From NCBI GenBank assembly GCA_963555705.1, contig OY743172.1:23993446-24057445 (forward strand): 64,000 bases of DNA, written 5' to 3'. The translations under genes were made by a program, and so were the position numbers. The stretch comes from Ligustrum vulgare (taxonomy: Eukaryota > Streptophyta > Magnoliopsida > Lamiales > Oleaceae). Below the pieces are notes generated by a model, which was not told the DNA's origin, did no database searches, and worked only from the letters and a program-made list of their open reading frames with translations. Of the stretch, positions 23,399 to 35,143 are shown piece after piece; position 1 is the stretch's first letter, and each line of letters starts with the position of its first letter.

Positions 23399-24032
23399 GG
23401 TTTGATGAAGAACTCCAATTTCAGAAACCGAATTGATCAGAAATGAAGTCAACCCTAATCAAGATAAAAGCATCTTACAACCAGCCTGTTCTACTATAAA
23501 TAACCCAGTTTATTTAATAATATATATCTCTATCTCTATATTATATACATGCATGACTGAGTCCGAAGTTGAAATGGGGTTTTGCAATTTCCTAGAAATT
23601 TAAATCGAAAAAGAAATTCATACAAAAGTTGACTTGAACTTTCATTTTACTTACAAAATTCGAATCCAAGACTAAGAGTCCCAATCCCATGCGGCAAAAT
23701 GCAATATATAATGCTCCAGCTTGTGTAGTGGTGGAGGGTGTGAGAAGAACGCTTACAGTTATAAATTAATTTATTTATATTTTTTAAAATAAAATCTATA
23801 CTTCTATATATATATTTTAAAATGAAAAAGTCTTACCATCAATTTCCCGTCTAAACCGAATTTTACATTGCTGTCTAAAAAAAATGTACTATTATTTTTT
23901 CAAGAACAGAAGGCTGTAATTCATTTTTCAAGAACCGTCTCTTCGATTTTTTCCAAAAACAAATTCCTGCCAATTTGAACGGGCGATTAATCTGGACGAA
24001 GATAAAGGAAAAAAAACAATATACAGATGAAT
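23399..24032 (-). promoter_or_regulatory. Upstream region of the MATH gene
   Basis: AT-rich non-coding DNA upstream of the ATG at 23398. A TATTTATA-like element lies on the minus strand at about 23494-23503, roughly 100 bp upstream. No other promoter motif stood out. Confidence 0.35.
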
Positions 24033-24242
24033 TCATTGTTGCAAATTGCTATGTGTTTTCCAAAAAAACGTCTCTTCGACTGCTCCCTTGGAATCTAACC
24101 AAACAGATAATGTGTTTCCAGGATACATCATCATTTTTCTCTTCATAATTTTCCTGTATAGTTGAGCTTGCCTTCTTCGTATTGCACATATAAACAATCC
24201 GTCGTCAATCCCTCCATATACCACGCCAAGCTCGGATTCATT
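24033..24242 (-). pseudogene. Unrecognised ORF end, interrupted by a CACTA element
   Basis: The minus strand reads NESELGVVYGGIDDGLFICA and continues to SVWLDSKGAVEETFFWKTHS and a stop at 24033. If the CACTA insertion at 24243 is mentally skipped, the frame continues at 25952 upstream for about 30 codons to a stop. The composition looks protein-like but I do not recognise it. It could be a host exon or old transposon sequence. Confidence 0.3.
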
Positions 24243-24294
24243 CACTAGTACAAAATTACACAAAAAAAAAAAATAACATATTAGCAAACGACGC

Positions 24295-24385
24295 CCCAAA
24301 AAAGGCGGTGACAAAATTGTAAATAAAAATTTATAAAAAGCGTCGGTTCTTTACGGTCCAAGTAAGGGCGTCGGTTCTTTTTCTT
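24295..24385. repeat. Left sub-terminal repeats of the CACTA element
   Basis: Copies of GCGTCGGTTCTTT and inverted ACGACGCCCC close to the left end. Confidence 0.7.
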
Positions 24386-24659
24386 TAGGTAAATATATCT
24401 TCTTGAGGTAGAGAAAGTTGATGTCATACAATTTTAAAAGTGATTCTTTTGCTATTTTAATTGACAGTGTAAATGAACTTTTTAGAGAACTCTATTTATG
24501 ACAGTGTAATTGCCTCCCCTGTTTCACATCAAGTTAAATGTTTTTTAAGAAAAATACGATAAATAAAAAATCTAAACCAGTAAGAACTTCTAGATCAACA
24601 TCAAATAAAATCATAGAACTTCAAGAAAAGCATTTGGGATTATTTGAACTTTTTCGATT

Positions 24660-24800
24660 TGAAGGCTGTGTTGGTAATTGAGTCTTTGAACTTTGAGGGT
24701 TAATCTTTAGCATCAATTTGAAGTTTGTGTTGGTAATTGAATCTCTGAACTTTGAGGGTTAAATCTTTATTATAAATTTGAAGGCTGTGTTGGTGATTTA
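24660..24800 (+). repeat. About 60-bp direct repeats inside the CACTA element
   Basis: GAAGGCTGTGTTGGTAATTG followed by CTTTGAACTTTGAGGGTTAA recurs two and a half times. Confidence 0.7.
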
Positions 24801-25024
24801 AGTCACTTTCATGTCGTTCCTAATTTTTCTGATAGCAAGTTACCTCTACTTATTCAAATAATTATATTACTGAGTTTTATTAGATGAAAGATCACTTGTT
24901 TTGTTTTCTGTTGACATTTAATACGATCTCAAACTGGAGTCCTCATTAACCTAAGACTCTACCAGCATTTTGAAACTTAATAAGTTATTATTTTTATAAC
25001 TTATTCATATTTATTGAAACTTTA

Positions 25025-25474
25025 AGGCCTTTCGGGCATTTTGGTCATTAGGAGGCAAGAGGGCAACATCCAATGTAAATTGGAAAAAGATCTCGGTATG
25101 AAAACTAGAATTTTATAAGTTGCTACAAATTCTCAAATTAGTTTAATATATATTCACTTTCATTAGATTATTAATAGTAGTTTTAATTTTAAATATTCAA
25201 ATTTCAGTGTCCTCAGCAACCTGGAGGAGATGAGTGTGGCTATTATGTCATGAGAAACATGTTCGAGATAGTCACAGTCCATTCTCAACTTACTTCTGTA
25301 CACGAGGTATAAGTTGTTGATGATAGTTGTTTAATTATGATTTATATGTAATTGTCATAATAAATATTAATTCTTATTAATTATTTTTAGGCATTTCAAG
25401 AATTTTATTCAACAGAGGAAATTGACGATGTTCGGAATTTATGGGCCAAATACTTCGTCGAAGTGTGTATGTAA
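25025..25474 (+). pseudogene. Ulp1/C48 cysteine protease fragment carried by the CACTA element
   Basis: Three exon-like blocks joined by GT-AG introns: about 25027-25100 (RAFWSLGGKRATSN), 25208-25306 (CPQQPGGDECGYYVMRNMFE) and 25391-25474 (ending VEVCM, stop). The Gln and Cys of QPGGDECGYYVM match the oxyanion-hole Gln and nucleophile Cys of Ulp1/SENP SUMO proteases. The His and Asp parts of the triad are not seen. Plant CACTA and Mutator elements often carry captured Ulp1-like genes; here only the C-terminal third remains. Confidence 0.8.
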
Positions 25475-25694
25475 ATTTGGCTCATTTTATGTTAACATGT
25501 ACAAATTTTTTAACAATATTGTGAATACAAAATTAATTATTTCGAAATTCTGTTTATTGAGTTATTAAATTTTGTTTTGCATTCCTCGATTATATATTTG
25601 TTAAAGATAATTAGTTGATATGTATGTGATTGTTATAGTGTATATAGGTATAATGGAAATATAAATAAATGAATAATTAAAAAAATATCATACT

Positions 25695-25935
25695 AAAAGG
25701 CATCGGTTGTTGTCGAAAACCGACGCCTATAAGTATGACTTAAGGCGTCGGTTGTTATAAAACAATCAATGCCTTAAGTCATTAAAAGGTGTCGGTTGTT
25801 ACTTAACAACCGACACCTTAAATTAATATAAGGCATCGGTTTACAACCGACGCCTTTAGTATACAATTTTAGCGTCGCTACTATAGGCGTCTCCTGTACA
25901 ATCAACGTCTTTTTCGCTTTACAACCGACGCTGAC
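25695..25935. repeat. Right sub-terminal inverted repeats of the CACTA element
   Basis: At least four GGCGTCGGTTGT or GGTGTCGGTTGT units, each facing a partner ACAACCGACGCC and forming small hairpins. Confidence 0.85.
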
Positions 25936-25954
25936 TCTTATTTTATTAGTGATT

Positions 25955-26517
25955 ATTTATAGGGGAGGAAAAGGCTCCATAGGCTGCAACAAAAATGATG
26001 TTGAGGGCGGACAGAGGAGGAAATCGATTTTTTTATAGTGATGTACAAAAGGTTCAAGATATTGTTGATGTGGGCGGTCTTAAATAGGCGGTCTTCGGAA
26101 GAAAGTAAGGTTTTTCACTCAATTAAAAGTCTTTTAGCATCTCTTTACTTGTGGTTTTTCATTTTTTCATTTCGTACGTTTATTTCTTAAGTAGCTTGAA
26201 CAGGTGGTATGCTTTTTTTTTCATCTTTAATAATGTGATTATGATTAAACTCTCTTATACATGTTTTATTCTACTATTTATAGCATTGTAGGGTTCTTTG
26301 ATATTAATAAATCTCTAAAAGCATGAGCAACTCTCCATGCTCAAGACTTTGGCTTATTACTCCTCTTCTTCAATAACTTTTGTAATCTTTCCACGAAGTA
26401 TCCTTTTTTAGTCATGTTTCATATTCTTTTGCCTCTTGTAATTTGAAATGATGATATCAATTGTACACGTAGTTAAGAATGTGAAGATTTAAGGATATCC
26501 AACTTATGCTGTTTTTC
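25955..26517. other. Intergenic stretch
   Basis: AT-rich, with no reading frame or repeat I can name beyond the possible ORF continuation next to the CACTA element. Confidence 0.4.
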
Positions 26518-26522
26518 TATTT

Positions 26523-27694
26523 TGTTACTAACTAGATGAATCTGACTATCGCAGATTTGTTTGAATAGCAAAGTATAAACAGAAACACGTGAAGTTTGTT
26601 CAGCTCAGATCCAAATGAATCTAATTATCACAGATTCGTCTGGATAATAAATCGTGAAAAAAATATAAAGCGGTGCAGAATTGTAAGGCAATCAGAACAC
26701 GATTTTTGAGCTTAACGTGGAAAAAATTCTTTCAGGAAAAATCCACGTGCACACAGCCTGCGGACAAAAATTAATCACTAGTGAGAAAAAGATGTTACAC
26801 AATTCAACGAAACTACTTGACAAATTTATGCATAAATTTATTAAACACCCATGGAATTAAATGAATCACTCCCTAATTCTTCAATGGTGTGTAATGTGAG
26901 CTGGCGTTCCACCACTCTTCAGTAGCTTCCCTTGACACTGCACTCGACTTCACCAAATTCGAACTCCCGTTCGATCTTGATCCAAACTCCCTTTGATCTT
27001 CGTTGCCTCAAGGTCTTCTCTTACTCTAGTGATTGAGACTCCTCCCAGAGATCCTTTTAGATTTGTCTTTTAAAGATTGATTTTTGTATGAATGTATAAG
27101 TGCTAAATATTTATGATGTTCATGCAATGGAGAAGTCACCAAAGAGGAAGCCTTGTATTGTTCTTGCTCTACTCAAATTTTCGGCTTCCAAGGCTTAGAA
27201 AAAAGTCCCCAACTTTCTCTATTTATGCACACTGAGTTTTTTGTCCTCCAAGAATTCCAATTGTGCAAAATCTCTATTTCCTGCAATATATCAAAAATAA
27301 TTACAAGTTAATAGAGATAAGGTAAGATAATGATACATTAAAACAATATAACCATAAGTAAATCACTTACCAACCAAGTGATACAAACAAACTTGGACTC
27401 TAAAAAATAAAGGCTAGAATTTTCGGCCAAATAAAACATTATTACAACCCCGAATTCTTATCATGAATAATAAGTGATAAATGTGCCAAGTTTATAATTT
27501 ATCTCCAAGTACTAAATCAATATCATTAAAATACGAGATAAATACAAACTCAAGTCCAAGTAAACAACTAGTAATTTAATTAAACTTAATAAATTACTAA
27601 ACAAAAATATTTTGTAATTAAATCAAATTTACCAAATTACTAAACCGTAGGAAAATAGAAAATGTCAATAAATATAACTTAAAATAAGTTATCA
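26523..27694 (-). repeat. 3' LTR of a SIRE-type copia element (about 1.17 kb)
   Basis: Plus-strand ends TGTTACTAAC and AAGTTATCA are consistent with TG...CA. On the minus strand the LTR is preceded by AAAGTGGGAGAT, a typical copia polypurine tract (27695-27706). No second copy of this LTR is in the window, so the 5' end of the element is missing. Confidence 0.7.
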
Positions 27695-27706
27695 ATCTCC
27701 CACTTT

Positions 27707-28148
27707 GACTTTTTCTATTTTTCCAAAACCTTGTCATCCTTTCACAAACATGTGTGGAAGTAACATGCAACCATACTGCTACCCCTATCAAAATTCTCCC
27801 TCTCAAGTTATGCATTATAATAAGCTCACTTCAACCAATTCATTCATGCAACGAGAAAAATAATAAGCACATAAACTCATAAAGGAGCATCCAAATAAAC
27901 CAAAAGTTACTTCAACATTCAATCAATCAGAGAAAATGAGAAAAAAATACTACTCCCCATTTTTGGAAGAAATAGGGGAAGTCTTCCTCGTCTTGTAACG
28001 TGCCAATATAAGCACAAGTAGACAAAAAAAAAAGGCAAAATTCAGTTACAGACCATATAAACTAGAAATAAGAGCTAAGTTTCAAAAAATTCATAAAACA
28101 TCAAAAACAGTCAGGCGTATCTGGACTAAGGCTCTATTACTGAGAAGG
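27707..28148 (-). other. SIRE-type 3' untranslated region
   Basis: Non-coding sequence between the env-like ORF and the LTR. No gene seen. Confidence 0.5.
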
Positions 28149-28149
28149 A

Positions 28150-29306
28150 TCTCAGTTCTTTTTCTGCGTCTTCGCTCCAGTAGGCTTCTTGAGCTTGGTC
28201 CTCCTCTTTCCAGTAGTAGCTTTTGAGGTCTCAGCTCTGGAAGATCCTGCAGAAAACATATTTATTTAATCTTCAAACCTTTTGACAATGGTTTTGAGTT
28301 CAACAACTTCTGATTTTAGAGCGAAAACTTCTGCTTCAAGTTGCCCAATTTTGCCATCATGTCCAAACGTATCCTGCTAACCAGATCTATTAGTAGCTCC
28401 CAAATTCAATTTTTTTATGAGGAGCCAGTGTTTCAAGAGTCTTCTTACATTTCACCCTATTCAGTTTCTTGGGGGTGAAAATCTATGTAGGCCAAAATGA
28501 TTCAAAATATTGTCAACCTCAAAATCATGGAATTCATCAATTTATATTCGTGATTCATAGTGCAATCTCTTACCAGTTATATGTTTTTGATAATTAGCAT
28601 AAGTACTAGATGACTAAAATTTAAAATTGAAGGATGTAAACGTACCTTTAGTAGTATGTACAGGGCTGCTAACAAATGAAGAGGAATCATACCTAGATCC
28701 ATCTAGTGATGTAGATGCATTTGCCCTTGTACCCGACTTCTTTTTCTTTGTTGTCACTGTTTCTTCCATTTTTTCCCCTTTTTTGTCTGGCCTAGCAGTC
28801 TCTTCTTCTTCTTCAGATTCCTCAACATCATCCTTGTCTAAAGACCCCTCTGTCTCATCAGATTCATACTCACTTGTAGACCCTTCTGTCTTATCGGATT
28901 CATCCTCTGACTCCGACTTGCCAGATTCACCTGATTCACTCGTGTCCTAGTCAGATCCATCTGCATCTTCTGCTAATTTGTTTTTAGATTTGCCTTCTTC
29001 CACATATTTATCATCTTTTGGCATCTCCCCCTTCGTTTTGGTCAATTTTCCCGAAATTTCTCACGCACCCATCAATTCACTTTGAATATCTAAGAGAGAA
29101 AAGTGATTGGTAGGAAGATTACCAAACATAGGTGCTGGATTTGCATCCATAACTTGTTGCTTGGTGGTGGAGCCTCCTTGGCCTGATTCGACTATAGGCA
29201 GAGTTTGGATATCAAGTTGGTTTAAGAGGATTTTTGTGAATTTAGGTTTTTCAAATTTGGGAGAGTAAGAGATTAGTGGAGAGATTTTTGAGGAATTTGA
29301 GTTCAA
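28150..29306 (-). pseudogene. Env-like ORF remnant of the SIRE-type element
   Basis: The minus strand starts MNSNSSKISPLISYSPKFEK, then has a Ser/Asp/Glu-rich stretch and ends with a basic tail KATTGKRRTKLKKPTGAKT before a stop near 28152. SIRE/Maximus copia elements carry an extra ORF of unknown function after pol, often rich in acidic and basic low-complexity sequence. Position, orientation and composition fit. Several stops break it. It lacks a clear membrane segment. Confidence 0.55.
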
Positions 29307-29572
29307 ATAGAGTTCAAGAGATTTTATTTTAATTGTATTCCTTGTGGAGAATAATTTCTCTTGAGAATCCTAGTTCTCGCCAATTTCTTTTCCTTCAAAA
29401 ATAGGATAAATATGAAAACAGAATAATTCAAGAATTAGGTAACAACTAAATTACAAAAAATTGGGCTGCACAATTTATTGACTTAATCTGCAACATTCAC
29501 GCACATTAGCTCAATGTATACTGCCTTAAATAAAGTTTCACAAAAAATACATAGAATTCGTAAATGAAAAAA

Positions 29573-30067
29573 GGGTAAACAGCACGAATGGTCCCCAACA
29601 TTTGGATTTCTTGTAAAAATGGTCTCTAATGTTTTGATTTTGGCATTTATACCCTCAGAATCACCAAACGTTGCGAAAATGGTCCCTACCGTTAGATTCC
29701 ATTAGTTTTCACAGTTAAACACGTATAAATGGCACAAATGGTCCTTAACCTTTGAGTTTCTTGCGATAATAGTCATTAACATATTAAAGTCATGTTTGAC
29801 ATATTTAGGGACTAAATACGCCAAACATTTGGAGGTTACAAACTAAATATGTCAAACTGACCTTAATATGTTAGGGACTATTATCGTAAAAAACTCAAAG
29901 GTTAGGGACCATTTGTGCCATTTATACGTGTTTAACTGTGAAAACTAACGATAGGGACCATTTTCGCAATGTTTGGTGATTCTGAGGGTATAAATGCCAA
30001 AATCTAAACATTGGGGACCATTTTCTCAAGAAACCCAAAAATTGGGGATCATTTGTACTGTTTACCC
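29573..30067. mobile_element. Mutator-like MITE with very long terminal inverted repeats (495 bp)
   Basis: Left end GGGTAAACAGCACGAATGGT and right end ATCATTTGTACTGTTTACCC are inverted, and the complementarity runs over about 230 bp from each end. The 9-bp duplication ATGAAAAAA flanks it exactly (29564-29572, 30068-30076). A 9-bp duplication and long TIRs are hallmarks of Mutator-like elements. Confidence 0.92.
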
Positions 30068-30076
30068 ATGAAAAAA

Positions 30077-30944
30077 CTAGATGCATCTAGGTACCTATCT
30101 ACCTGAGACACATCTGGGCACTCTTGGCATCTGTTGAGTCAGATACATATGGGCAGTGTACAGTCCACCATATTCATGATTAAGTTGATTACAGTGTGTT
30201 TGATCTGAGCAACCTTTAGTCAATCACATACTGTCAAATACCATATGGTTGCCCCTGACTTATTGGCTTGTCACTGTAGTGCTCAAGCAGACCGATCAAT
30301 ATCTGTATATAGTACAATTTCTCAAGTCTGCCTTGCTGACTTTTTCAGTATTGTGGCAATGTTGTTTGGAGGTGGAAACAACTTCACACAACTGCTAGAA
30401 GTTATCTTACTTGGTTTTCCCTCTTTTCTTTTGATTTTTCAGCTTTTCTCATTTTTTTTAATATTTGAAAAAGGGTATAAACTTGGCTTGGCTTGGCTTG
30501 GATTGGTAGTTTCACACAATCCCCAGAGGTTATCTTACAGATTTTCATCCTTTTTTTATTTTTGAAAAAGGGTATGAACTTGGCTTGGATTGACAGTCTT
30601 CTTTTCCACTGGCCTTACCTTTGGACAATTAAAAAATGTGTGCAATGATAAAAGCAAGATTCAAATCATATGTTTACACTCAGAATATAAAACCTCAATC
30701 AGTAACAAATCTGCAGCTTTGACAGTAGTGACATATTCCTTGGATTGTCTAGATTTGAGTGCTAATTAGATTCTTTTGGAGACATGTTGATTGACATCAG
30801 CTAGAAGTATCTATCTCATTATCATTCTCAAGTACTCAGATATATCTGCAAGCAAAATATGATCTACAATTAGCATTTACAAGAATTGGATAAATCTACC
30901 TAAATGCATGCAAAACAAATGCAATTATTATTATTATTATTATT
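30077..30944. other. Non-coding stretch of the SIRE-type element
   Basis: Lies between the MITE and the RNase H remnant. It includes an ATT microsatellite at about 30926-30943. No gene recognised. Confidence 0.45.
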
Positions 30945-30989
30945 TTAAATATACATGTTCCTATTCTGGAGGGGGTAAAATTCCAATTT

Positions 30990-31663
30990 GTTTCCTAAGG
31001 TTTTCAAACTTGAATGTATCGAGGGCTTTAGTGAACAAATCTGCAAGTTATAGATCATTCTGTATTGCTCCAAATTGATAGTCTTTCGTTCCACCAATTC
31101 TCTGATGAAGTAATGTCTGATATCAATGTACTTTGTTCTGGAGTGTGAGTGTTGGACATGGTTTTTTGAGATGTTGATAGCACTAGTGTTATCACAATAC
31201 ACAGTAGCTTATTCTATAGTGATCCCATAATCTTCCAACATTTGTTTCATCCAAAGAAGTTATGTATAGCAACTGTCGCCGTAATATACTCTGCTTCAGC
31301 TGTGGAAAGGGATACTGAGCTTTGTTTTTTTTTTCTTGCTTAGCCAAGTCACCAAGTTGTTTCCAAAGTAAAAAGAACCATTGGATGTACTCTTCCGATC
31401 ATCAACATTCCCAGCCCAATCTGTGCCTGAATATCTTGCAAGATGGGCAGTTGTATCTCTTGTAAACCAATTTTCATAACTTAATGTACCACTTACATGT
31501 CTGATGATTCTTTTTACAGCAGCTACATGAGACTCTTTGTGTTTAGCCTGATATCTTGCACATACTCCAACACTGAAGGATATATCTGGTCTACTAACAG
31601 TAAGGTACAGAAGGCATCCAATCATGCTTCTGTAGAGAGATGGATCTATGTTCAGAGCATTTT
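30990..31663 (-). pseudogene. SIRE-type copia RNase H and RT end
   Basis: The minus strand shows SLYRSMIGCLLYLTVSRPDI at the RT/RNase H junction, then AVKRIIRHVSGTL, DDRKSTSNGSFYFG, and further on [13 protein letters not shown] with the His/Tyr-rich [14 protein letters not shown] region. Stops and frameshifts are present, including a T-run near 31325 that replaces the SLSTAEAEY motif. Continues the RT at 33668-34126 after an intervening gypsy fragment. Confidence 0.82.
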
Positions 31664-32117
31664 ACATGCATATTTCACATATTTTTTGTGGTAATTTTGA
31701 GTAATTTGGACAAATATCTATTTAATTGTTTATATTTTGTGGTTAAATAGGTTCAACATTCAACTACATGTAGAAAACACAAGAAAGGAGATAAATGGAT
31801 GAATAATTGAAGAAATTGAGGAGAAAAGAGTCAAATCCTTCAAATAGTCAAAGTTTGGGGACCAAATTGTCACTTTTGAAAAGTTGTGGATCGCATGTGC
31901 AATTGATTGAGCACTTTTGGAAGGGCTTAATTGAAAGAAATCGGAAACTTTGGGGACCAAGTTGATCGACATCGAAAGATGGAGGACCTCAGTAGTAATT
32001 ACAAGAAGGATCAAGCTGCAAGACATCAACCAGGTGAACCACGCGAACGCTTGGTTAGACCCAGTTCGCATTCGCGACTCGCACCAAAATCCAACCCGAA
32101 AGTTTGATGGTCAACCA

Positions 32118-32150
32118 CGCGATCGCGAGCACTTCAGGCGCGCGATCGCG
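32118..32150. repeat. CGCGATCGCG palindrome pair in the Athila-type LTR
   Basis: Two perfect 10-bp palindromes start at 32118 and 32141, 23 bp apart, within CCACGCGATCGCG and CGCGATCGCGTGG, which also pair as a larger hairpin. Confidence 0.9.
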
Positions 32151-33263
32151 TGGTCATTTTTCTGAAAAATATTTTGGGCCGACCCGATTCGGCCCAAACG
32201 CTGTGAACGCGGATCTACGCGAATTTGGGTGTTTTTTAGGGCATTTTAGCTAGATTTTGGCATTCTTCTTACTATCTTCAAGTCCCAAAACCCTTGTTCT
32301 CTCTTTTTATTTCATTTTTATCTTATCTTATCTTGTAATTTCTCTTGTAATTTGTATAGTTTTGTTGATGAATGTTGATTTGGGAGAAATACCAACATTA
32401 TTGTGGAAGAATAGTGATATTTTGAAGCAAGAATCATTGGTGAAGGGAAGTGTTATTGCTTAGTCTTCATTTTCTCTATTTATTTTACTTCATAATTGAA
32501 ATGATGTATTTAATTCTTGCATTTTATTGTTATTTCACTATGGGCTAAGTTAATTAGTGTTGGGATGATTGATGAAGATTGACCTAGCTTAGTTGATTTT
32601 AATGTTTATATTAAGAATTTAAGCTATTTATTATCTTGCGCATATATTGTTTTATTTATTGACTTGCATTCATTGTGGCCACATTTATGCTTGGATTTCA
32701 TGGGATGTGCAATTATTGAGAAATTGTTGTGTATTCTAGATCAATACAATATTTTCTCTAAATTCTTGTTTAGGATAGAGATATATCTAAAACCCTAGAT
32801 GATCCATTGAGCTATTTTCATAAAGTTTAATGCAATTTGTGTATTTTTTATCGACATAGAGATATAGTAGGTTAATTCCACTAATTAGGATTGATTTCAC
32901 TCGAGAGAGATAATTTGCTAAACTTGAAAAATCGGGTCTAACATGCTTAGTAAGTTGCATTTTTTTTTTGCTTATTGAGAATTCAATTAGGTAATGGTCA
33001 AGTAGAATCAAGAATCTCAACACTCCTTTATCATCAAGTTATCACCATTTTTCTAGTCATTTATTTACAATTGTGATTTTAATTCTAGTACTAGAATATT
33101 GCCAATCCAAACTTTATTGTGTATGTTTCTAGTTTAAATTGATTAAACTATAGTGTAATTGAAATAGAAAATCCCTGTGGGATCGATAAATCGGACTCAT
33201 TTAGTCCACTATTACTTGTAAGCGATACGTGCACTTGCAGTGTGTTTCTAGCGAACAAGTTTT

Positions 33264-33281
33264 TGGCGCCGTTGCCAGGGA
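33264..33281 (+). promoter_or_regulatory. tRNA-Asp-type primer binding site
   Basis: TGGCGCCGTTGCCAGGGA, the primer site used by Athila/Tat gypsy elements, with one mismatch (CAGGG for CGGGG). Confidence 0.85.
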
Positions 33282-33416
33282 TTGTTTCTATTTAAATTAC
33301 ATTTTAATTGATATTAGTTTTGACTATTAGTTACTTCTAATTCTTGTACAAAATTTCTTTTGTTTTATGTAGGAAGCCGTCTAATTTCTCTTGTTGTTCT
33401 AGGTTGTTAATTGTGC

Positions 33417-33667
33417 ATGCGTCGAGGTCGAAGTAGAAGTTTTGATCTAGTTGAAATAGATACAGATATCGAGGGAACTTTTCGACGAAGATTAAGGGAG
33501 AAACGAGAAGCTAGGAGACAACTTCTTGCTGGGATGGAAGGAGAAAGAGTTAATATCGAGCTTAATGCTCCAGCTGCAATTCCTCCAAGGGGTGGAGTCA
33601 CACCCTATTTTGATCCTCAAGCGGCTAGAGCTCAAGAGCCCGTTGTTATTGAAGAAGACATGCAATT
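33417..33667 (+). pseudogene. Truncated Athila-type gag start
   Basis: Reads MRRGRSRSFDLVEIDTDIEG and, further on, GVTPYFDPQAARAQEPVV, an N-terminal Athila-like gag text. The frame then runs into unrelated antisense copia RT sequence, so the long plus-strand ORF here is a chimera without meaning. Confidence 0.65.
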
Positions 33668-34126
33668 CAGATGCTTAATGAAAATAGTTTTGTTAGTTTC
33701 TCCCATTTCGTATCCTTTACTTAGCAAGAATGATGTGAGTCTCTCATACAAAGCTCTGGGGGCTTTATTCAACCTATATAGAGCTTTGTTAAGCCTAAAG
33801 ACATAGTCTGGGTGAGATGGATCTGTGAATCCTTGTGGTTGCTCCACATAGGCTTCTTCATTAAGTACACCGTTCAGAAAAGCACTTTTAACATCCATCT
33901 GAAATAATTTGAAGTTGATGTAGCAGGATACAGCTAGTAGCAACCTGATGGATTCCAGTCTGGCTACAGGAGCAAATGTTTCCTCAAAATATATGGCTTC
34001 AACCTGGGTGTAACTTTGAGCAACAATTCTGGCTTTGATTTTTACCACATTGCCTTGCTCATCTGACTTATTTTTGAAGATCCATTTGGTCACAATTACA
34101 TTTCCTTCTTTTGGACGTAGATCCAA
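33668..34126 (-). pseudogene. SIRE-type copia reverse transcriptase
   Basis: The minus strand reads TKWIFKNKSDEQGNVVKIKA, then FEETFAPVARLESIRLLLAV, FQMDVKSAFLNGVLNEE and FRLNKALYRLNKAPRA, the first half of a copia RT. The active-site half has been lost at the junction with the gypsy fragment. Confidence 0.88.
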
Positions 34127-34595
34127 TTCCTAGACGTTATTTCTTTCAAACTTGTTGAGTTCTTCTTGCATTGTCTATACCCAGTTTTCATCCGTCAGGG
34201 CTTCCTTACCATTTTCCTGTTCAATTAGAGACATATGGCACACGTTTCCCATTTCAGCTGAAAACTTTCTTCTCGTCACATTCCTCTTAGATAGATCAGA
34301 GAGAATATATCAAGTGGATGAGCCTTCTGAACTTTAGTAGATGATCTTTACTGTACTTCTGGTTCTGCAGCATCGGATGTATCTGGATAGTCAGATATAT
34401 CTAGATAACTAGATGTATCTGGACGCCCAGTTTCATCCTCGTCAGATTCTTCTGTATTATTTTCAAAATATGCTTGGTTCGATTTTTCTTCTATTTTTAC
34501 AGTTTCATCGAGCTGTTTTAGTGGGATTTCTAACTGATCAATTTCATCTTCCTGCAAGTCAAAACTTATTGTTTTTTATATTTGTAAATTATTGA
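34127..34595 (-). pseudogene. SIRE-type integrase-RT linker region
   Basis: Acidic text (TEESDEDETGRPDTSSYLDI) as found between integrase and RT in SIRE/Maximus elements. Broken by stops. Upstream copia sequence is gone. Confidence 0.55.
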
Positions 34596-35138
34596 AAAAT
34601 TAATATTTGCAATGACTACAAAACTTTGGAAATATGGATTTTGACTTTTTCTTTTATTGTGCATTAATTGCCATCCATAATAATAGTGAAAATGCGATAT
34701 CTTAATTGCGATCTCTTAAATCTTAATTAGTGGGTTTAAGATTAAGCACATATTTTATAATTACTGTGATTGATGTTTTCTAATGAAAATTGAAAAAAAC
34801 TTAAATGCGAGAGGCAAATGCATAAATTATGAGAAATATATTGATACATTCCACATAATCAATATTTTGTATCCAGAATATTACATCAAACATGATATAC
34901 TATAAATAAAATACTAAATTTGCATTTTCTTTGAAGTTAATAATAACTCATAAAAATTATTGAAATTAACAATCATTTATTACTTAGATATAAAAATTGA
35001 TTTTTATTATTCAAAGAAGCTATTATATTTGAATTAGTTATATTATTTATTAAATTTTAATAGTTATTGTAATATAATATTATTTTTTCATGCATTTTGG
35101 ATTTGTTTTAATTATGTAGAAGCATTAAAATTTTACAA
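34596..35138. other. AT-rich intergenic stretch
   Basis: No ORF or named repeat seen. Confidence 0.5.
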
Positions 35139-35143
35139 ATACT

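Larger units (their letters stand above)
24243..25951. mobile_element. Non-autonomous CACTA element (1,709 bp)
   Basis: Ends are CACTAGTACAAAA and TTTTATTAGTG, the CACTA...TAGTG termini of the En/Spm superfamily. The 3-bp target duplication ATT flanks it (24240-24242, 25952-25954). Sub-terminal GGCGTCGGTTGT/ACAACCGACGCC motifs sit at both ends, as CACTA transposase-binding repeats do. No transposase is seen; the only coding material is a Ulp1-type protease piece. Confidence 0.9.
31664..33667 (+). mobile_element. Athila-type gypsy fragment: LTR, primer site, gag start
   Basis: On the plus strand an LTR of about 1.59 kb (ends near 33257 with GCGAACA) is followed by a tRNA-Asp-type primer site and the first 80 or so gag codons. 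It stops abruptly at about 33667, where copia RT text returns. The copia YVDD region between the two joins is missing, so this is an insertion plus deletion, not a clean nested element. The left LTR end is approximate. Confidence 0.75.

Noticed and set aside
28627..28950. Ser/Asp-rich plus-strand ORF
   Set aside because: Complement of the env-like acidic low-complexity stretch; the minus frame fits the element.
33411..33806. 131-codon plus-strand ORF
   Set aside because: Chimera: gypsy gag start running into antisense copia RT; not a real gene.
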